Positions 17,469-25,957 of a DNA stretch of 64,000 bases are shown here, piece by piece. Numbering within the stretch: the stretch's first letter is position 1; every line of letters begins with the position of its first letter. The stretch spans positions 1 through 64,000 of the forward strand of contig JAFQXA010000016.1 in assembly GCA_017407205.1 (NCBI GenBank), read 5' to 3'. A program made the translations under genes and the position numbers. The DNA is from Clostridia bacterium (GTDB lineage Bacteria > Bacillota > Clostridia > Christensenellales > CAG-138). The notes beneath the pieces are model-generated. The model was not told where the DNA came from, made no database searches, and worked only from the letters and a program-made list of their open reading frames with translations.

Positions 17469-18066
17469 TTGTTTCTGATTTCGGTTCAGGTTTTGGTTTT
17501 TTGGGCTTTATGTTGAATTTTGCCTGTGCATCTGAAAGCTTGCCGGAAACTATCATCTCAACTGCATCGGCAGCGTTTTCAAGTGCTTTTTGAAGAGCTT
17601 CAAGTTCCTCGCCCTTGGGAGCTGCAAGAACATGGTACATCATGTCACGCCCGTCCTGCGGTTTGCCGATGCCGATGCGTACACGCGGAAAGTCATCAAA
17701 GCCGAGCTGATAAATAACATTTCTCATGCCGTTGTGCGTGCCTGAGCTTCCTCCGCTTCGTATACGCAGGGTGCCTGCTTCAATATCGGCATCGTCATAA
17801 ACGAGTATCAGCTCGTCATGCTCACACTTATAGAAATTGACAAGCTCGCGAACGGATTCGCCCGAAAGATTCATATACGTTGTCGGTGCGGCAAGTATTA
17901 CTTTTTCGTTCCCAAAACGGCCGTCACCTATGAGGGCACGGCAATGTTTTTTTCGGATATCAATATTCCAACGCTTTGAAAGTGTGTCAAGAAGCATGAA
18001 ACCCACGTTGTGCCGTGTGTTTTCATACTCTCTGCCTATATTTCCCAAACCTACTATAATAAACAT
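17431..18066 (-). CDS. pth: Peptidyl-tRNA hydrolase
   Basis: 211 aa. It begins with the invariant MFIIVGLGNIG followed by NTRHNVGFM; the active-site His is in the RHNVG segment. Later come GSSGTHNGMRN and FPRVRIGIGKP. It releases stalled peptidyl-tRNAs for reuse. Beyond the core is a lysine/glutamate-rich tail of about 25 residues that overlaps mfd. The ATG at 18066 lies only 6 nt from a strong TATAAT, so the mRNA probably starts at the A of the start codon. Confidence 0.94.
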   Translation of the reverse strand: MFIIVGLGNIGREYENTRHNVGFMLLDTLSKRWNIDIRKKHCRALIGDGRFGNEKVILAAPTTYMNLSGESVRELVNFYKCEHDELILVYDDADIEAGTLRIRSGGSSGTHNGMRNVIYQLGFDDFPRVRIGIGKPQDGRDMMYHVLAAPKGEELEALQKALENAADAVEMIVSGKLSDAQAKFNIKPKKPKPEPKSETSDKDKDNEKSDI

Positions 18067-18072
18067 AAAAGT

Positions 18073-18102
18073 ATTATATCCCGAAACGAACGATATTGAC
18101 AA
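18073..18102 (-). promoter_or_regulatory. Promoter giving a leaderless pth mRNA
   Basis: Minus-strand TTGTCA (18097-18102), 18 bp, TATAAT (18073-18078). With the usual ~7-nt distance the start point is 18066, the first base of the pth ATG. No Shine-Dalgarno sequence is present. Confidence 0.6.
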
Positions 18103-18213
18103 GGCTTTGTTGTGAATATAAAGTATTATATAATAAGATATGGCATATAAAGTCAATATAATATATTATGTGCTGTTTTAATGCCGTACTAAAACTTTGA
18201 TGGGAGATAAAAT

Positions 18214-18897
18214 ATGCTCATATACATTGTGGAAGATGATGAACATATTCTCCGTATGGAAGAATATGCATTAAAAAGCAGCGGGTTTGAGGTGCGCGGA
18301 TTTTTTGATGAAAAAACCTTTTTCAGGGCGTGCGAAGAAAAAGTGCCGTCGCTTGTTGTGCTTGATATAATGCTTCCCGATACGGACGGTATTGAAATAC
18401 TCCATAGGATGAAAAGCTCAAATGCCTTAAAGGGTATACCCATAATAATGGCAACCGCACGCTCGAGTGAAATGGATATAGTCAGCGGTCTTGATATGGG
18501 TGCAGATGATTATATTTCAAAGCCCTTTGGCGTTATGGAATTTATATCAAGAGTAAAGGCTGTTTTAAGACGGGTTGAGAAAACAGAAGAAAACAGAAAA
18601 AAAGAGCACATATTCAAGATTGGTGATATAGATATTGACGACAGCACACGCACAGTAAGCGTAAGCGGCTCAGAGTGTTTGCTCACCTATAAGGAATATG
18701 AACTTCTGAAATACTTTATAATAAACCAGGGGCTTGTGCTTTCACGCGAAAAGCTCATGGAAAATGTTTGGGGCATGGATTATAAGGGCGAAACACGCAC
18801 GATAGATGTCCATGTTCAGTCCTTGAGAAAAAAGCTTAAAAGCGGAGGTGCGTACATTGAAACAGTACGCAATGTAGGTTACCGCTTCAAAAAATAA
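18214..18897 (+). CDS. OmpR/PhoB-family response regulator
   Basis: 227 aa. The receiver domain (1-~115) has the acidic pair E7-D8-D9, phospho-acceptor D51 in VVLDIMLPD, the conserved Thr/Ala region and K in ISKPFG. A winged-helix DNA-binding domain occupies about 130-227 (LTYKEYELLKYFI, RTIDVHVQSLRKKL). It is followed 20 bp later by its histidine kinase. Organisation is PhoP/PhoR-like, but no phosphate-uptake genes lie near, so the signal is unknown. GGGAGAT precedes the start. Confidence 0.92.
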   Translation: MLIYIVEDDEHILRMEEYALKSSGFEVRGFFDEKTFFRACEEKVPSLVVLDIMLPDTDGIEILHRMKSSNALKGIPIIMATARSSEMDIVSGLDMGADDYISKPFGVMEFISRVKAVLRRVEKTEENRKKEHIFKIGDIDIDDSTRTVSVSGSECLLTYKEYELLKYFIINQGLVLSREKLMENVWGMDYKGETRTIDVHVQSLRKKLKSGGAYIETVRNVGYRFKK

Positions 18898-18917
18898 ACT
18901 AAAAAGGAATGTGATTT

Positions 18918-20291
18918 ATGGGCAGAAAACTTGGCTTTCAGTTTGTAATTGTAGCGTTGGTTGCATTCTTGCTTACATTTGGTTTGCTTGTAAATATATT
19001 TAATTCGACGATGATATTCGGCGCGAAGAAGGATCTTGAGCGTGAAACGCAGATGATTTCCGACCTGTATGAAAAAAGCGGAGATATAAGTGTACTTGAA
19101 GTGTATACGGACGGACCCATAAGAGCAGCACTTTTGGACAAAGACGGAATAGTTCTTTACGAAACCGATGAGGAGCTTCAGAACGAGATAGGCCGTGACT
19201 TTGGAGAGTACCCTGAAATTGCAAATGCAGACATACAAACAGTCAGCAGTGCAGAACGAATATCGGATATAACGGGCCTGAAAACCTATTACTGTGCAAT
19301 GAAGCTTGAAAACGGACAGATAGTTCGCCTTGCAACCGACATAAATCCGGCAGCCATGATAGTCAGACAGTCTGCCTTAACGATGGTTATTGCGTTTGTG
19401 ATACTTCTTTTTGTTGCAATGCTTTCTGCTTATCTTATATCAAAAAGCACAATGAAGTGGTTTGCCTCAAAGCTTGAGCTTTTGGAAAAGGACCCCTATG
19501 CCCAGCTTCCAAAGGAGCTTGAAAGCGTTGCCGAAACGGTCAAGGAGCAGCATATAAAACGCAAGGAAAACGAGAAGGCAAGGCGTGAATTTACGGCAAA
19601 TGTATCGCACGAGCTCAAGACTCCGCTTACATCAATTTCCGGCTATGCTGAAATGATAGAAAACGGTATGGCACGCGAGGAGGATGTAAAGCAGTTTGCA
19701 AAGAATATCCATGAAGAAGCAGGCAGAATGATAACGCTTATAGGCGATATAATAAAACTTACCGAGCTTGACGAAACAAGGCAGGATGCAGGCGGCGAAA
19801 GCTTTGAGCTTCTTGACTTGTCAGACCTTGTAAAAGAGGTGACAGCAAGCCTTGAGATAAATGCAAAACAAAAGAATGTAACCGTAAGGTTTGACGGTGA
19901 ATTGTGCATAATGTCGGGTGACAGGTCACAGCTTTATGAGCTTGCCTACAACCTTTGCGACAATGCGATAAGATACAATAAAGAGGGCGGATTTGTCACC
20001 GTAAGCGTAAGGCGTTCAGACGGCAAGGCGATCTTAAAGGTTGTTGATACGGGTATAGGAATCCCGGAAGAATACCGCGAGCGTATCTTTGAAAGATTTT
20101 TCAGAGTGGATAAGAGCCACTCGAGAAAAAGCGGAGGAACGGGACTTGGACTTGCAATTGTGAAGCACATAGCGCTTTGCCACGATGCCGAGATAACGGT
20201 AAAGGACGGTATTGAGCGCGGAACTGAAATTAAGGTTGTGTTCCCCGTCAATACGGAGCGTTTTAAAACCGAAGCCAAAGAAGAAAACTGA
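18918..20291 (+). CDS. Membrane sensor histidine kinase (PhoR-like)
   Basis: 457 aa. Membrane segment near residues 7-29, an extracellular sensor of about 120 residues, a second membrane segment near 153-177, then HisKA with the phospho-accepting His near 229 in VSHELKTPL. The HATPase domain has the N box LCDNAIRYN near 343, GIGIPEEY near 377 and GGTGLGLAIVKH near 404. It should phosphorylate the adjacent response regulator. The region after the second membrane span contains a charged linker rather than a clear HAMP or PAS domain. Confidence 0.92.
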   Translation: MGRKLGFQFVIVALVAFLLTFGLLVNIFNSTMIFGAKKDLERETQMISDLYEKSGDISVLEVYTDGPIRAALLDKDGIVLYETDEELQNEIGRDFGEYPEIANADIQTVSSAERISDITGLKTYYCAMKLENGQIVRLATDINPAAMIVRQSALTMVIAFVILLFVAMLSAYLISKSTMKWFASKLELLEKDPYAQLPKELESVAETVKEQHIKRKENEKARREFTANVSHELKTPLTSISGYAEMIENGMAREEDVKQFAKNIHEEAGRMITLIGDIIKLTELDETRQDAGGESFELLDLSDLVKEVTASLEINAKQKNVTVRFDGELCIMSGDRSQLYELAYNLCDNAIRYNKEGGFVTVSVRRSDGKAILKVVDTGIGIPEEYRERIFERFFRVDKSHSRKSGGTGLGLAIVKHIALCHDAEITVKDGIERGTEIKVVFPVNTERFKTEAKEEN

Positions 20292-20316
20292 ATTTTAAAT
20301 TCCAAGGAGAAACAGT

Positions 20317-20751
20317 ATGTTTGAAGCTAAATGGTACATGGGGCAGGAAGCCGTAGAAACGCTTGAAAAGCTCAATATAAAAACAAATGCAAATGACGTA
20401 TATGCCGTACACGTTTTTGTTACGGAAAAAGATGGCGGAGCCATGATTGCGGTGGGAAGTGCGTGCCCCGATTTGAAGTCGGGCGGTGATGTGCAAATAG
20501 AGCGAATAGTGCTCATGGAGAAGTACAAAAATACAATATTTGACGAGCTTGTTTTGCGTATGCTGCTTTTTAAGTTTCAGGAGCTTAAAAATAAAAAAAT
20601 ATCCATGTGGGCAAATGAAAAACAAGCAAGCTTGCTTGCACGCTTCGGTTTCTCGTCAACAGGCGAAAAGAACACCGCAAGCGATGAAATGCTTTTTAAA
20701 ATGTCGGCAGATACAGACAAAATACTCTGGCCGAGCGACTGTAAATGCTGA
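20317..20751 (+). CDS. GNAT-like acetyltransferase, substrate unknown
   Basis: 144 aa. The middle segment ERIVLMEKYKNTIFDEL followed by VLRMLLFKFQELKNKKISMWAN resembles the acetyl-CoA pocket and helix of GNAT N-acetyltransferases. ARFGFSS near the C-terminus is the typical end strand. The classical Q/RxxGxG/A loop is not well preserved, so catalysis is uncertain. It lies 25 bp behind the histidine kinase with its own AAGGAG, so it probably belongs to that operon. A strong terminator follows. Confidence 0.6.
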   Translation: MFEAKWYMGQEAVETLEKLNIKTNANDVYAVHVFVTEKDGGAMIAVGSACPDLKSGGDVQIERIVLMEKYKNTIFDELVLRMLLFKFQELKNKKISMWANEKQASLLARFGFSSTGEKNTASDEMLFKMSADTDKILWPSDCKC

Positions 20752-20759
20752 AAATAACA

Positions 20760-20790
20760 AAAGGGTGAACGCGCAAAGCGTGCACCCTTT
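20760..20790. terminator. Bidirectional terminator
   Basis: AAAGGGTG, one mismatch, ACGC, loop GCAAA, GCGT, CACCCTTT. It lies between convergent genes, with T-rich sequence on both strands. Confidence 0.85.
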
Positions 20791-20807
20791 ATATATTATT
20801 ACTATAG

Positions 20808-22643
20808 TCAAATATCTACCGTATCCGTGTTGTTCTTAATCTCAATACCGACAGCGGTGGGTATGGTGAATGAGCGAATTACCGAGGGCATATCTTTGTC
20901 GCGGTTTGACTGTATAAGCCCCTTGAATAACGCACGCTCTGAAAGCCCTACAAGCTTCAAAAGTATACTTAAAGCACCGTCAACGGTCGGAATTTCATCA
21001 AATACCATGCTGATTGTGCCGTCATCTTCAAGCGTGATCTTTATTATTCTTGTGTCGGGCGTTTCAATGAATGAGCAGAGAATGAAAAGCGTTTTTCCGT
21101 CATCCGACCATACGCCACGTGTTCCGACCAACTGCTTTTCGCCCTTGTGTGCCACGCATGAATAGGCGAAGCCGCCGTTTGCCTTTACGGTCAATGTGTT
21201 GCGTTCAATATGCTCATAGATTGAGATTGAGAGTGAATCTGCATCTTTCTTGAATGAAACCATATCACAGCCCAATGAGAAATTATTGTGTACGGCTTGC
21301 AAAGTAAGCGGAAAAAAGCTTGTTGTGTTTTTTGTAAGACGGTATTCCTTATTGTTAACACTGTCTGCAAAAATTTCGAAGCCCTCTTCTGAAACCGAAC
21401 ACTCACATTCATATGAACGAAGCCTGTTTTCTCTGTTTGTTCCGAAAGTATCAAGCACGCGCAAGCTGTTTGATAAGGCAAGAAGCTCATTGTGAGTTTT
21501 TTCGTTTTCTTTAAGACTTTCCTCTACAAAAACACCCTCGGGAAGTGCGGTCATTGTACTTCCTTCAAATAATGCGTAAATCTCTGCAAGCAGGTCATTT
21601 TGCGAAAACAGGTTTACGTTTCCGCTGTATATGCCTATAACTGCATTGAATTTTGGGATTACTATTACATATTGCCCGAAAGCACCGTTGAAGTGGTACG
21701 CTCCGTGCTTTTCGCCTATCCAGAGCTGATAGCCGTAGCCGTGTTTGCGTTCATCCTTTATTTCGGGAGCATGATTTATTGTAGCTGTTTTAATAAATTT
21801 TTCGCTTAAAATACGCTTGCCGTCAAAAACACCTTTATTGAGATAAAGGTCGCCAAGCTTCATTGCATCTTCAAGCGTCAATGAGAGGCCCCAACCGCCT
21901 TTTTCGATGCCTTTGGGACATTTTTCCCAAGTGTAGCTTGCTATGCCGAGCGGTTCAAAAAGACGGATTCTCAAAAACTCGGAAAGACTCATGCCGCTTC
22001 TTTTTACAACGATTGCAGAAAGCATATAAGTGTTCAACGAATTGTAGTCAAATTCTTCGCCGGGCTCAAATTTCAATGATGACTCCAGGAACATCTTAAT
22101 CCAATCACCGTCAAGCACGGAGCCGAGCTCGTTAAAGCGTGAACCGCTTGTCATGGTGAGAAGATGGCGCACTGTCATATCCTTTAAATCATTTGAAAAG
22201 AAAAGCGATTGTCTCGGAAGCTCATCGCGGAATATATCGCATATCTTTTCGTCAAGAAGCAGCAAGCCTTCGTCCATGAGCATACCTATTGCCGTGCCCG
22301 TGAAGGTCTTGCTCAATGAATAAAGCATATGCGGAATATTGGGCTTGTACGGTGCCCAGAAATTCTCGCTTATCACTTTTGAGTTTTTCATTATAATGAG
22401 CGAGTGTATGCCGTGACTTCTGTTGTTTTTGTCCAGAATGTCAACAAATTTCTTTACGGCAAAAGAGGATAATCCCTCTTTTTCGGGTGTGGAACGGGGG
22501 AAATGCGTACTTGCGTTTTCGGGCAGATAATGCAAAAAAGCAGGCTTCTGGACGGTGTAGCCGTAGTGGGGCAAACCGTCAAAATCATGCTTTAAAAATT
22601 TTGAAACAAGGTCTATTGTCCTTACTTGCAGTGTGATATCCAT
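20808..22643 (-). CDS. Serine hydrolase, class C beta-lactamase/PBP4-like family, with C-terminal extension
   Basis: 611 aa from ATG 22643, which has GGGGAGG upstream. Residues ~45-370 form the COG1680 serine hydrolase fold: nucleophile motif SLSK (S109, K112), DYNSLN as the Tyr motif, and YHFNGAFGQ in place of the third motif. About 240 residues follow as a beta-rich domain. No signal peptide is visible, so it appears cytoplasmic, unlike secreted beta-lactamases. Likely activities are esterase, D-aminopeptidase or amidase; resistance to beta-lactams is not implied. It is the only gene in its unit. Confidence 0.85.
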   Translation of the reverse strand: MDITLQVRTIDLVSKFLKHDFDGLPHYGYTVQKPAFLHYLPENASTHFPRSTPEKEGLSSFAVKKFVDILDKNNRSHGIHSLIIMKNSKVISENFWAPYKPNIPHMLYSLSKTFTGTAIGMLMDEGLLLLDEKICDIFRDELPRQSLFFSNDLKDMTVRHLLTMTSGSRFNELGSVLDGDWIKMFLESSLKFEPGEEFDYNSLNTYMLSAIVVKRSGMSLSEFLRIRLFEPLGIASYTWEKCPKGIEKGGWGLSLTLEDAMKLGDLYLNKGVFDGKRILSEKFIKTATINHAPEIKDERKHGYGYQLWIGEKHGAYHFNGAFGQYVIVIPKFNAVIGIYSGNVNLFSQNDLLAEIYALFEGSTMTALPEGVFVEESLKENEKTHNELLALSNSLRVLDTFGTNRENRLRSYECECSVSEEGFEIFADSVNNKEYRLTKNTTSFFPLTLQAVHNNFSLGCDMVSFKKDADSLSISIYEHIERNTLTVKANGGFAYSCVAHKGEKQLVGTRGVWSDDGKTLFILCSFIETPDTRIIKITLEDDGTISMVFDEIPTVDGALSILLKLVGLSERALFKGLIQSNRDKDMPSVIRSFTIPTAVGIEIKNNTDTVDI

Positions 22644-22671
22644 ATCCCAAATCCTCCCCAAAATAAAATAT

Positions 22672-22699
22672 GAGCCGCATTTTATAATTCATGCGGCTC
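22672..22699 (-). terminator. Terminator after the DUF1292 gene
   Basis: Stem GAGCCGCAT/ATGCGGCTC with a 10-nt loop, then an AT-rich run with several T on the minus strand, 15 bp past the stop at 22715. Confidence 0.8.
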
Positions 22700-22714
22700 T
22701 TGATTGATTATTGA

Positions 22715-23077
22715 TTATTCGTGGTCATGACATCCGCATTCGCAGTCGTCATCACAGCAGTCATCGTCATCACAATCGCAGCAGCAACCTTCGCTCAAAC
22801 GCTGTTCAACGATTTCAGCAAGCTGATCCATCTTATCTTCGTCAGCAGGAACAAACTCTTCCATCTCGCCGTTTACAACAACTTTCATGATGTAAACATC
22901 CTGCTCGGGCATACATTCGCAATCATCATCTTCACAGTCACAATCTTCAGAAAGTGCTGTAAGATCCATCAAAACTGCGTATTCTTCGCCTTCAAAATCA
23001 AAATAATCGATAACATCAAGCTCAAACTCGTTGCCGTCATCATCTGTGAATGTTACGAAATCTCTTTCCATTTCCAT
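22715..23077 (-). CDS. DUF1292 protein with cysteine/aspartate/histidine-rich tail
   Basis: 120 aa. Residues 1-~95 match DUF1292 (FVTFTDDDGNEFELDVIDYF, VYIMKVVVNGEMEEFVPADE). Unusually it has 13 cysteines in two acidic clusters: C46, C48, C53, C55 inside the domain, and C98-C116 (nine Cys) with H117 and H119 at the C-terminus. Normal family members lack these. The clusters look like metal ligands of a metallothionein or metal store. ATG 23077 is used because AGGA lies 10 nt upstream. It has its own promoter and terminator. No metal transporter is adjacent. Confidence 0.85.
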   Translation of the reverse strand: MEMERDFVTFTDDDGNEFELDVIDYFDFEGEEYAVLMDLTALSEDCDCEDDDCECMPEQDVYIMKVVVNGEMEEFVPADEDKMDQLAEIVEQRLSEGCCCDCDDDDCCDDDCECGCHDHE

Positions 23078-23113
23078 AATTATCAAGTCCTTTCAAAATT
23101 TTCCTGTGATTTG

Positions 23114-23142
23114 ATTTTACCTTAAAAATCACTCTTTCGCAA
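23114..23142 (-). promoter_or_regulatory. Promoter of the DUF1292 gene
   Basis: Minus-strand TTGCGA (23137-23142), 17 bp, TAAAAT (23114-23119), about 37 bp upstream of the start codon. Confidence 0.55.
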
Positions 23143-23266
23143 TAGCTGCGACACTTATTTACATTCTTTGCACAATTCAAAGCGAAAATTCACATTTGAA
23201 AAAAATGAATAATATTCGATTTTCGGAAGCAAAATAGCAACGAACAGATTAAGGAGGCATGTAGAA

Positions 23267-23800
23267 ATGAAAAAGAATTTGTCCGCAATATCGGTGCTGA
23301 TGACAGTCATGCTTGTATTGTTTATGTTTGCAGGATGTGATATGGAGGACTTTGGCATGGGAAATCAAAGACCTGCAAATTCACCTGATAATTCAGCAAC
23401 AAATACACATGGTGTATCATCCACCCTCGTGCCTGAGGGCGAAAGTGTTATAGAAGGTTTTGTTGAGGGACAGGAAATAGACGAAAAGGACCTTCCCGAA
23501 AACATACTTTCCGCAATAAAGGAAATAGGTGAGAACCTCATAATAAGCGGTGCAAGCTACGCCACATATGTAGGCAAGCAGGCGTACCGCGTAATACTTT
23601 CCGAAACGGGCATGGGCGCAACACGTGAAGTATACGTGAATGCAAACGGTGAGGTAATTCCGACAGAAACACTTACAAGTGCAACGCCGGGTTCAAGTGC
23701 AGGAAACGGTACTGAAAACGGCGCAGGAAACGGCACGGGAAGCGGCACGGGAAGCGGAAACAGTGCAGCTGCACCAAGTGCTTCACCGCAAGGCAAATAA
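23267..23800 (+). CDS. Small lipoprotein with PepSY-like region and Gly/Asn/Thr-rich tail
   Basis: 177 aa. Signal peptide with lipobox FAGC (lipid cysteine near residue 24). A Pro/Ser/Asn-rich linker, a small globular region (about 65-130) with the AYRVILSETGMGATREVYVN pattern of PepSY-type inhibitors, and a low-complexity tail of GNGT/GSG units follow. It is predicted to be held on the outer face of the membrane. Function is not recognised; the PepSY resemblance is weak. GGAGG precedes the start. It is a single gene. Confidence 0.7.
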   Translation: MKKNLSAISVLMTVMLVLFMFAGCDMEDFGMGNQRPANSPDNSATNTHGVSSTLVPEGESVIEGFVEGQEIDEKDLPENILSAIKEIGENLIISGASYATYVGKQAYRVILSETGMGATREVYVNANGEVIPTETLTSATPGSSAGNGTENGAGNGTGSGTGSGNSAAAPSASPQGK

Positions 23801-23821
23801 GGAGCTTTTTCGCACGAAGAT

Positions 23822-23846
23822 GGGCTACTCAGCAAATGGGTAGCCC
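23822..23846 (+). terminator. Terminator-like hairpin after the lipoprotein gene
   Basis: GGGCTAC/GTAGCCC stem with an 11-nt loop, followed after a few bases by six T (TGTTTTTT). Confidence 0.65.
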
Positions 23847-23861
23847 TATGTGTTTTTTGCG

Positions 23862-23890
23862 TTGAAAATAGCGAAGACAGATGGTATAAT
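23862..23890 (+). promoter_or_regulatory. Promoter of proBA
   Basis: TTGAAA (23862-23867), 17 bp, TATAAT (23885-23890), 30 bp before the proB start. This is the only clear promoter I see for the plus-strand run up to 33478. Confidence 0.7.
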
Positions 23891-23919
23891 ATTCATAAGT
23901 TAAAAAAAGGCAGAAAGTT

Positions 23920-24702
23920 ATGGAACAAATAAAGAAACGCATAGTCGTGAAGGTAGGAACCTCCACGCTTGCATACAAAACAGGAAAGACCAATATCCGC
24001 CGCATGAAGCAGCTGGTAGTGGTCTTGTCGGATTTAATGAACGCTGGGCACGAGGTCGTGCTCGTTTCATCGGGTGCAATAGGTATCGGCGTAGGCAAGA
24101 TGGGGCTTGAATGTCGCCCAAAGGATACCGAGGGCAGGCAGGCGGCTGCGGCTGTCGGTCAGTGTGAGCTCATGTTCATGTATGACAGAGAGTTCAATGA
24201 GTTTGGGCACACGGTGGGTCAGCTTCTTATCACAAAGAGCGATGTTGACGATGATGAGCGTCGCAATAATCTCATAAACACATTCAACAAGCTCTTTGAG
24301 TACGGTGCAATACCGATAATCAATGAGAATGACAGTGTCGCGGTTGATGAAATCGTTTACGGTGATAATGACAGCTTGTCTGCTCATGTTGCAAAGCTCA
24401 TAAATGCGGACGTGCTTGTTATTCTGACGGATACTGACGGCCTTTTTGATAAGGATCCAAGCGTCTATGAGGATGCAAAGCTCATTCCTGTTGTTGATAA
24501 GATAACAGATGAGATAGAACGCCTTGCAGGCGGCAGCATTTCAGGGCTTGGCACGGGCGGTATGCTTACTAAAATCCATGCGGCAAAGCTTGCAGGCGAA
24601 GCAGGCATTGACACTTTGATAATAAACGGTGATAATCCCGAAAATATATATGCTGCGGTAGAAGGCGGCAGTATAGGTACTCTTTTTAAAGCGGAGAAAT
24701 AG
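23920..24702 (+). CDS. proB: Glutamate 5-kinase
   Basis: 260 aa: the amino-acid kinase domain only, without the C-terminal PUA domain of the E. coli enzyme. Motifs are VVKVGTSTLA at the start, VSSGAIGIG near residue 47, INENDSVAVDE near 132, TDTDGLF and GTGGMLTKIHAA. It phosphorylates glutamate, the first step to proline. proA starts one base after its stop, so the two enzymes are made together; the product is unstable and is passed to ProA. Confidence 0.95.
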   Translation: MEQIKKRIVVKVGTSTLAYKTGKTNIRRMKQLVVVLSDLMNAGHEVVLVSSGAIGIGVGKMGLECRPKDTEGRQAAAAVGQCELMFMYDREFNEFGHTVGQLLITKSDVDDDERRNNLINTFNKLFEYGAIPIINENDSVAVDEIVYGDNDSLSAHVAKLINADVLVILTDTDGLFDKDPSVYEDAKLIPVVDKITDEIERLAGGSISGLGTGGMLTKIHAAKLAGEAGIDTLIINGDNPENIYAAVEGGSIGTLFKAEK

Positions 24703-24703
24703 T

Positions 24704-25951
24704 ATGAGAACACTTACAGAACTCGGCGAAGCGGCAAAAAAAGCAGAACGCATATTGTCTGTAGCAAGTAAAGAAAAAAGAAATGAGGCACTTTGTGCAA
24801 TAGCAAAGGGTCTTATTGAGGATTCGAAAACCATCGTTGAAGCAAACGCCCTTGATTTAAAGTTTGGAAGGGAGAATGGCTTGACGGCTGCACTTCTTGA
24901 CAGATTAAAGCTTGACGAAAAGCGAATTGAGGGTATTGCAAACAGTGTTCTGGATGTTGTAAATCTGCCCGACCCTTTGATGCGTGTTCTTTCTGAAAAC
25001 ACACTCAAAAACGGGCTTGTTATAAAAAAGGTTTCCGTGCCCATCGGCGTTGTTGCAGTTATATTTGAGGCTCGTCCCAATGTAACGGCGGACTCTGCGG
25101 CTCTCTGCATAAAGAGTGGCAACACTGTAATTTTGAGAGGCGGTAAGGAAGCTATAAATTCAAACAAGGCAATAGCCGCTTCAATGCGAAAGGCACTTAA
25201 AAGCGTTTCACTTCCTGAGGACTGTATCTGCTTGGTTGAGGATACAACTCGTGAAAGTGCAAAAGGTCTTATGTGCCTTAACGGATACGTCGATGTGCTT
25301 ATCCCCAGGGGTGGTAAAGGGCTTATTGAAAGCGTCGTTAAAAATTCAACCGTACCCGTAATCGAAACGGGTGCAGGTACTTGCCATACATATGTTGACA
25401 AGAGTGCGGATACAGATATGGCAACAAAGATAATATTCAATGCAAAGGTACAGCGTCCTTCTGTATGCAATGCTTGCGAGTGCATGCTTATACATAGGGA
25501 TATAGCAGAAAAAGCACTTCCCAAGATTGCAAAAGAGCTTCTTGATGCAAATGTTGAGATAAGGGGCGATGAGAAGGTTTGCGAAATTATCAGACAGGCA
25601 AATCCTGCCTGTGATGACGATTGGGGCAGGGAATATAACGATTACATAATCGCGGCACGTGTGGTTGACGATATTGATTGTGCAATAGAGCATATTTACC
25701 GCTACGGCACAATGCACAGCGAGTGTATAGTAACGAATGATAAAGAGGCTGCTCAATACTTCATGAACAATGTTGATGCGGCGGCGGTTTATGTAAACGC
25801 TTCAACACGTTTTACCGACGGCGGTGAGTTTGGGCTCGGTGCTGAAATAGGCATATCCACACAGAAGCTTCACGCAAGAGGTCCTTTGGGGCTTAATGAG
25901 CTGACTTCAATGAAATACTTGGTTTACGGTGAGGGACAGGTAAGAGGATAG
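24704..25951 (+). CDS. proA: Glutamate-5-semialdehyde dehydrogenase (gamma-glutamyl phosphate reductase)
   Basis: 415 aa, full length. Aldehyde dehydrogenase fold with PIGVVAVIFEARPN, a GNTVILRGGKEA nucleotide region, the catalytic cysteine in VQRPSVCNACE (near residue 255), and the C-terminal RGPLGLNELTS. It reduces glutamyl-5-phosphate to the semialdehyde, which cyclises on the way to proline. No proC is present in this window. Confidence 0.95.
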   Translation: MRTLTELGEAAKKAERILSVASKEKRNEALCAIAKGLIEDSKTIVEANALDLKFGRENGLTAALLDRLKLDEKRIEGIANSVLDVVNLPDPLMRVLSENTLKNGLVIKKVSVPIGVVAVIFEARPNVTADSAALCIKSGNTVILRGGKEAINSNKAIAASMRKALKSVSLPEDCICLVEDTTRESAKGLMCLNGYVDVLIPRGGKGLIESVVKNSTVPVIETGAGTCHTYVDKSADTDMATKIIFNAKVQRPSVCNACECMLIHRDIAEKALPKIAKELLDANVEIRGDEKVCEIIRQANPACDDDWGREYNDYIIAARVVDDIDCAIEHIYRYGTMHSECIVTNDKEAAQYFMNNVDAAAVYVNASTRFTDGGEFGLGAEIGISTQKLHARGPLGLNELTSMKYLVYGEGQVRG

Positions 25952-25957
25952 AGTACA

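Noticed and set aside
17469-18156. Upstream extension of pth by 30 codons to 18156.
   Set aside because: The extension runs through the promoter and precedes the invariant family N-terminus MFIIVGLGNIG.
20808-22643. Calling the serine hydrolase an antibiotic-resistance beta-lactamase.
   Set aside because: No signal peptide, divergent third motif and a large extra domain point to an esterase or peptidase-type relative.
24541-25524. Long open frame (327 codons) on the minus strand opposite proB/proA.
   Set aside because: The plus strand encodes two complete conserved proline enzymes. The antisense translation is serine/phenylalanine-rich with no family match or ribosome site.
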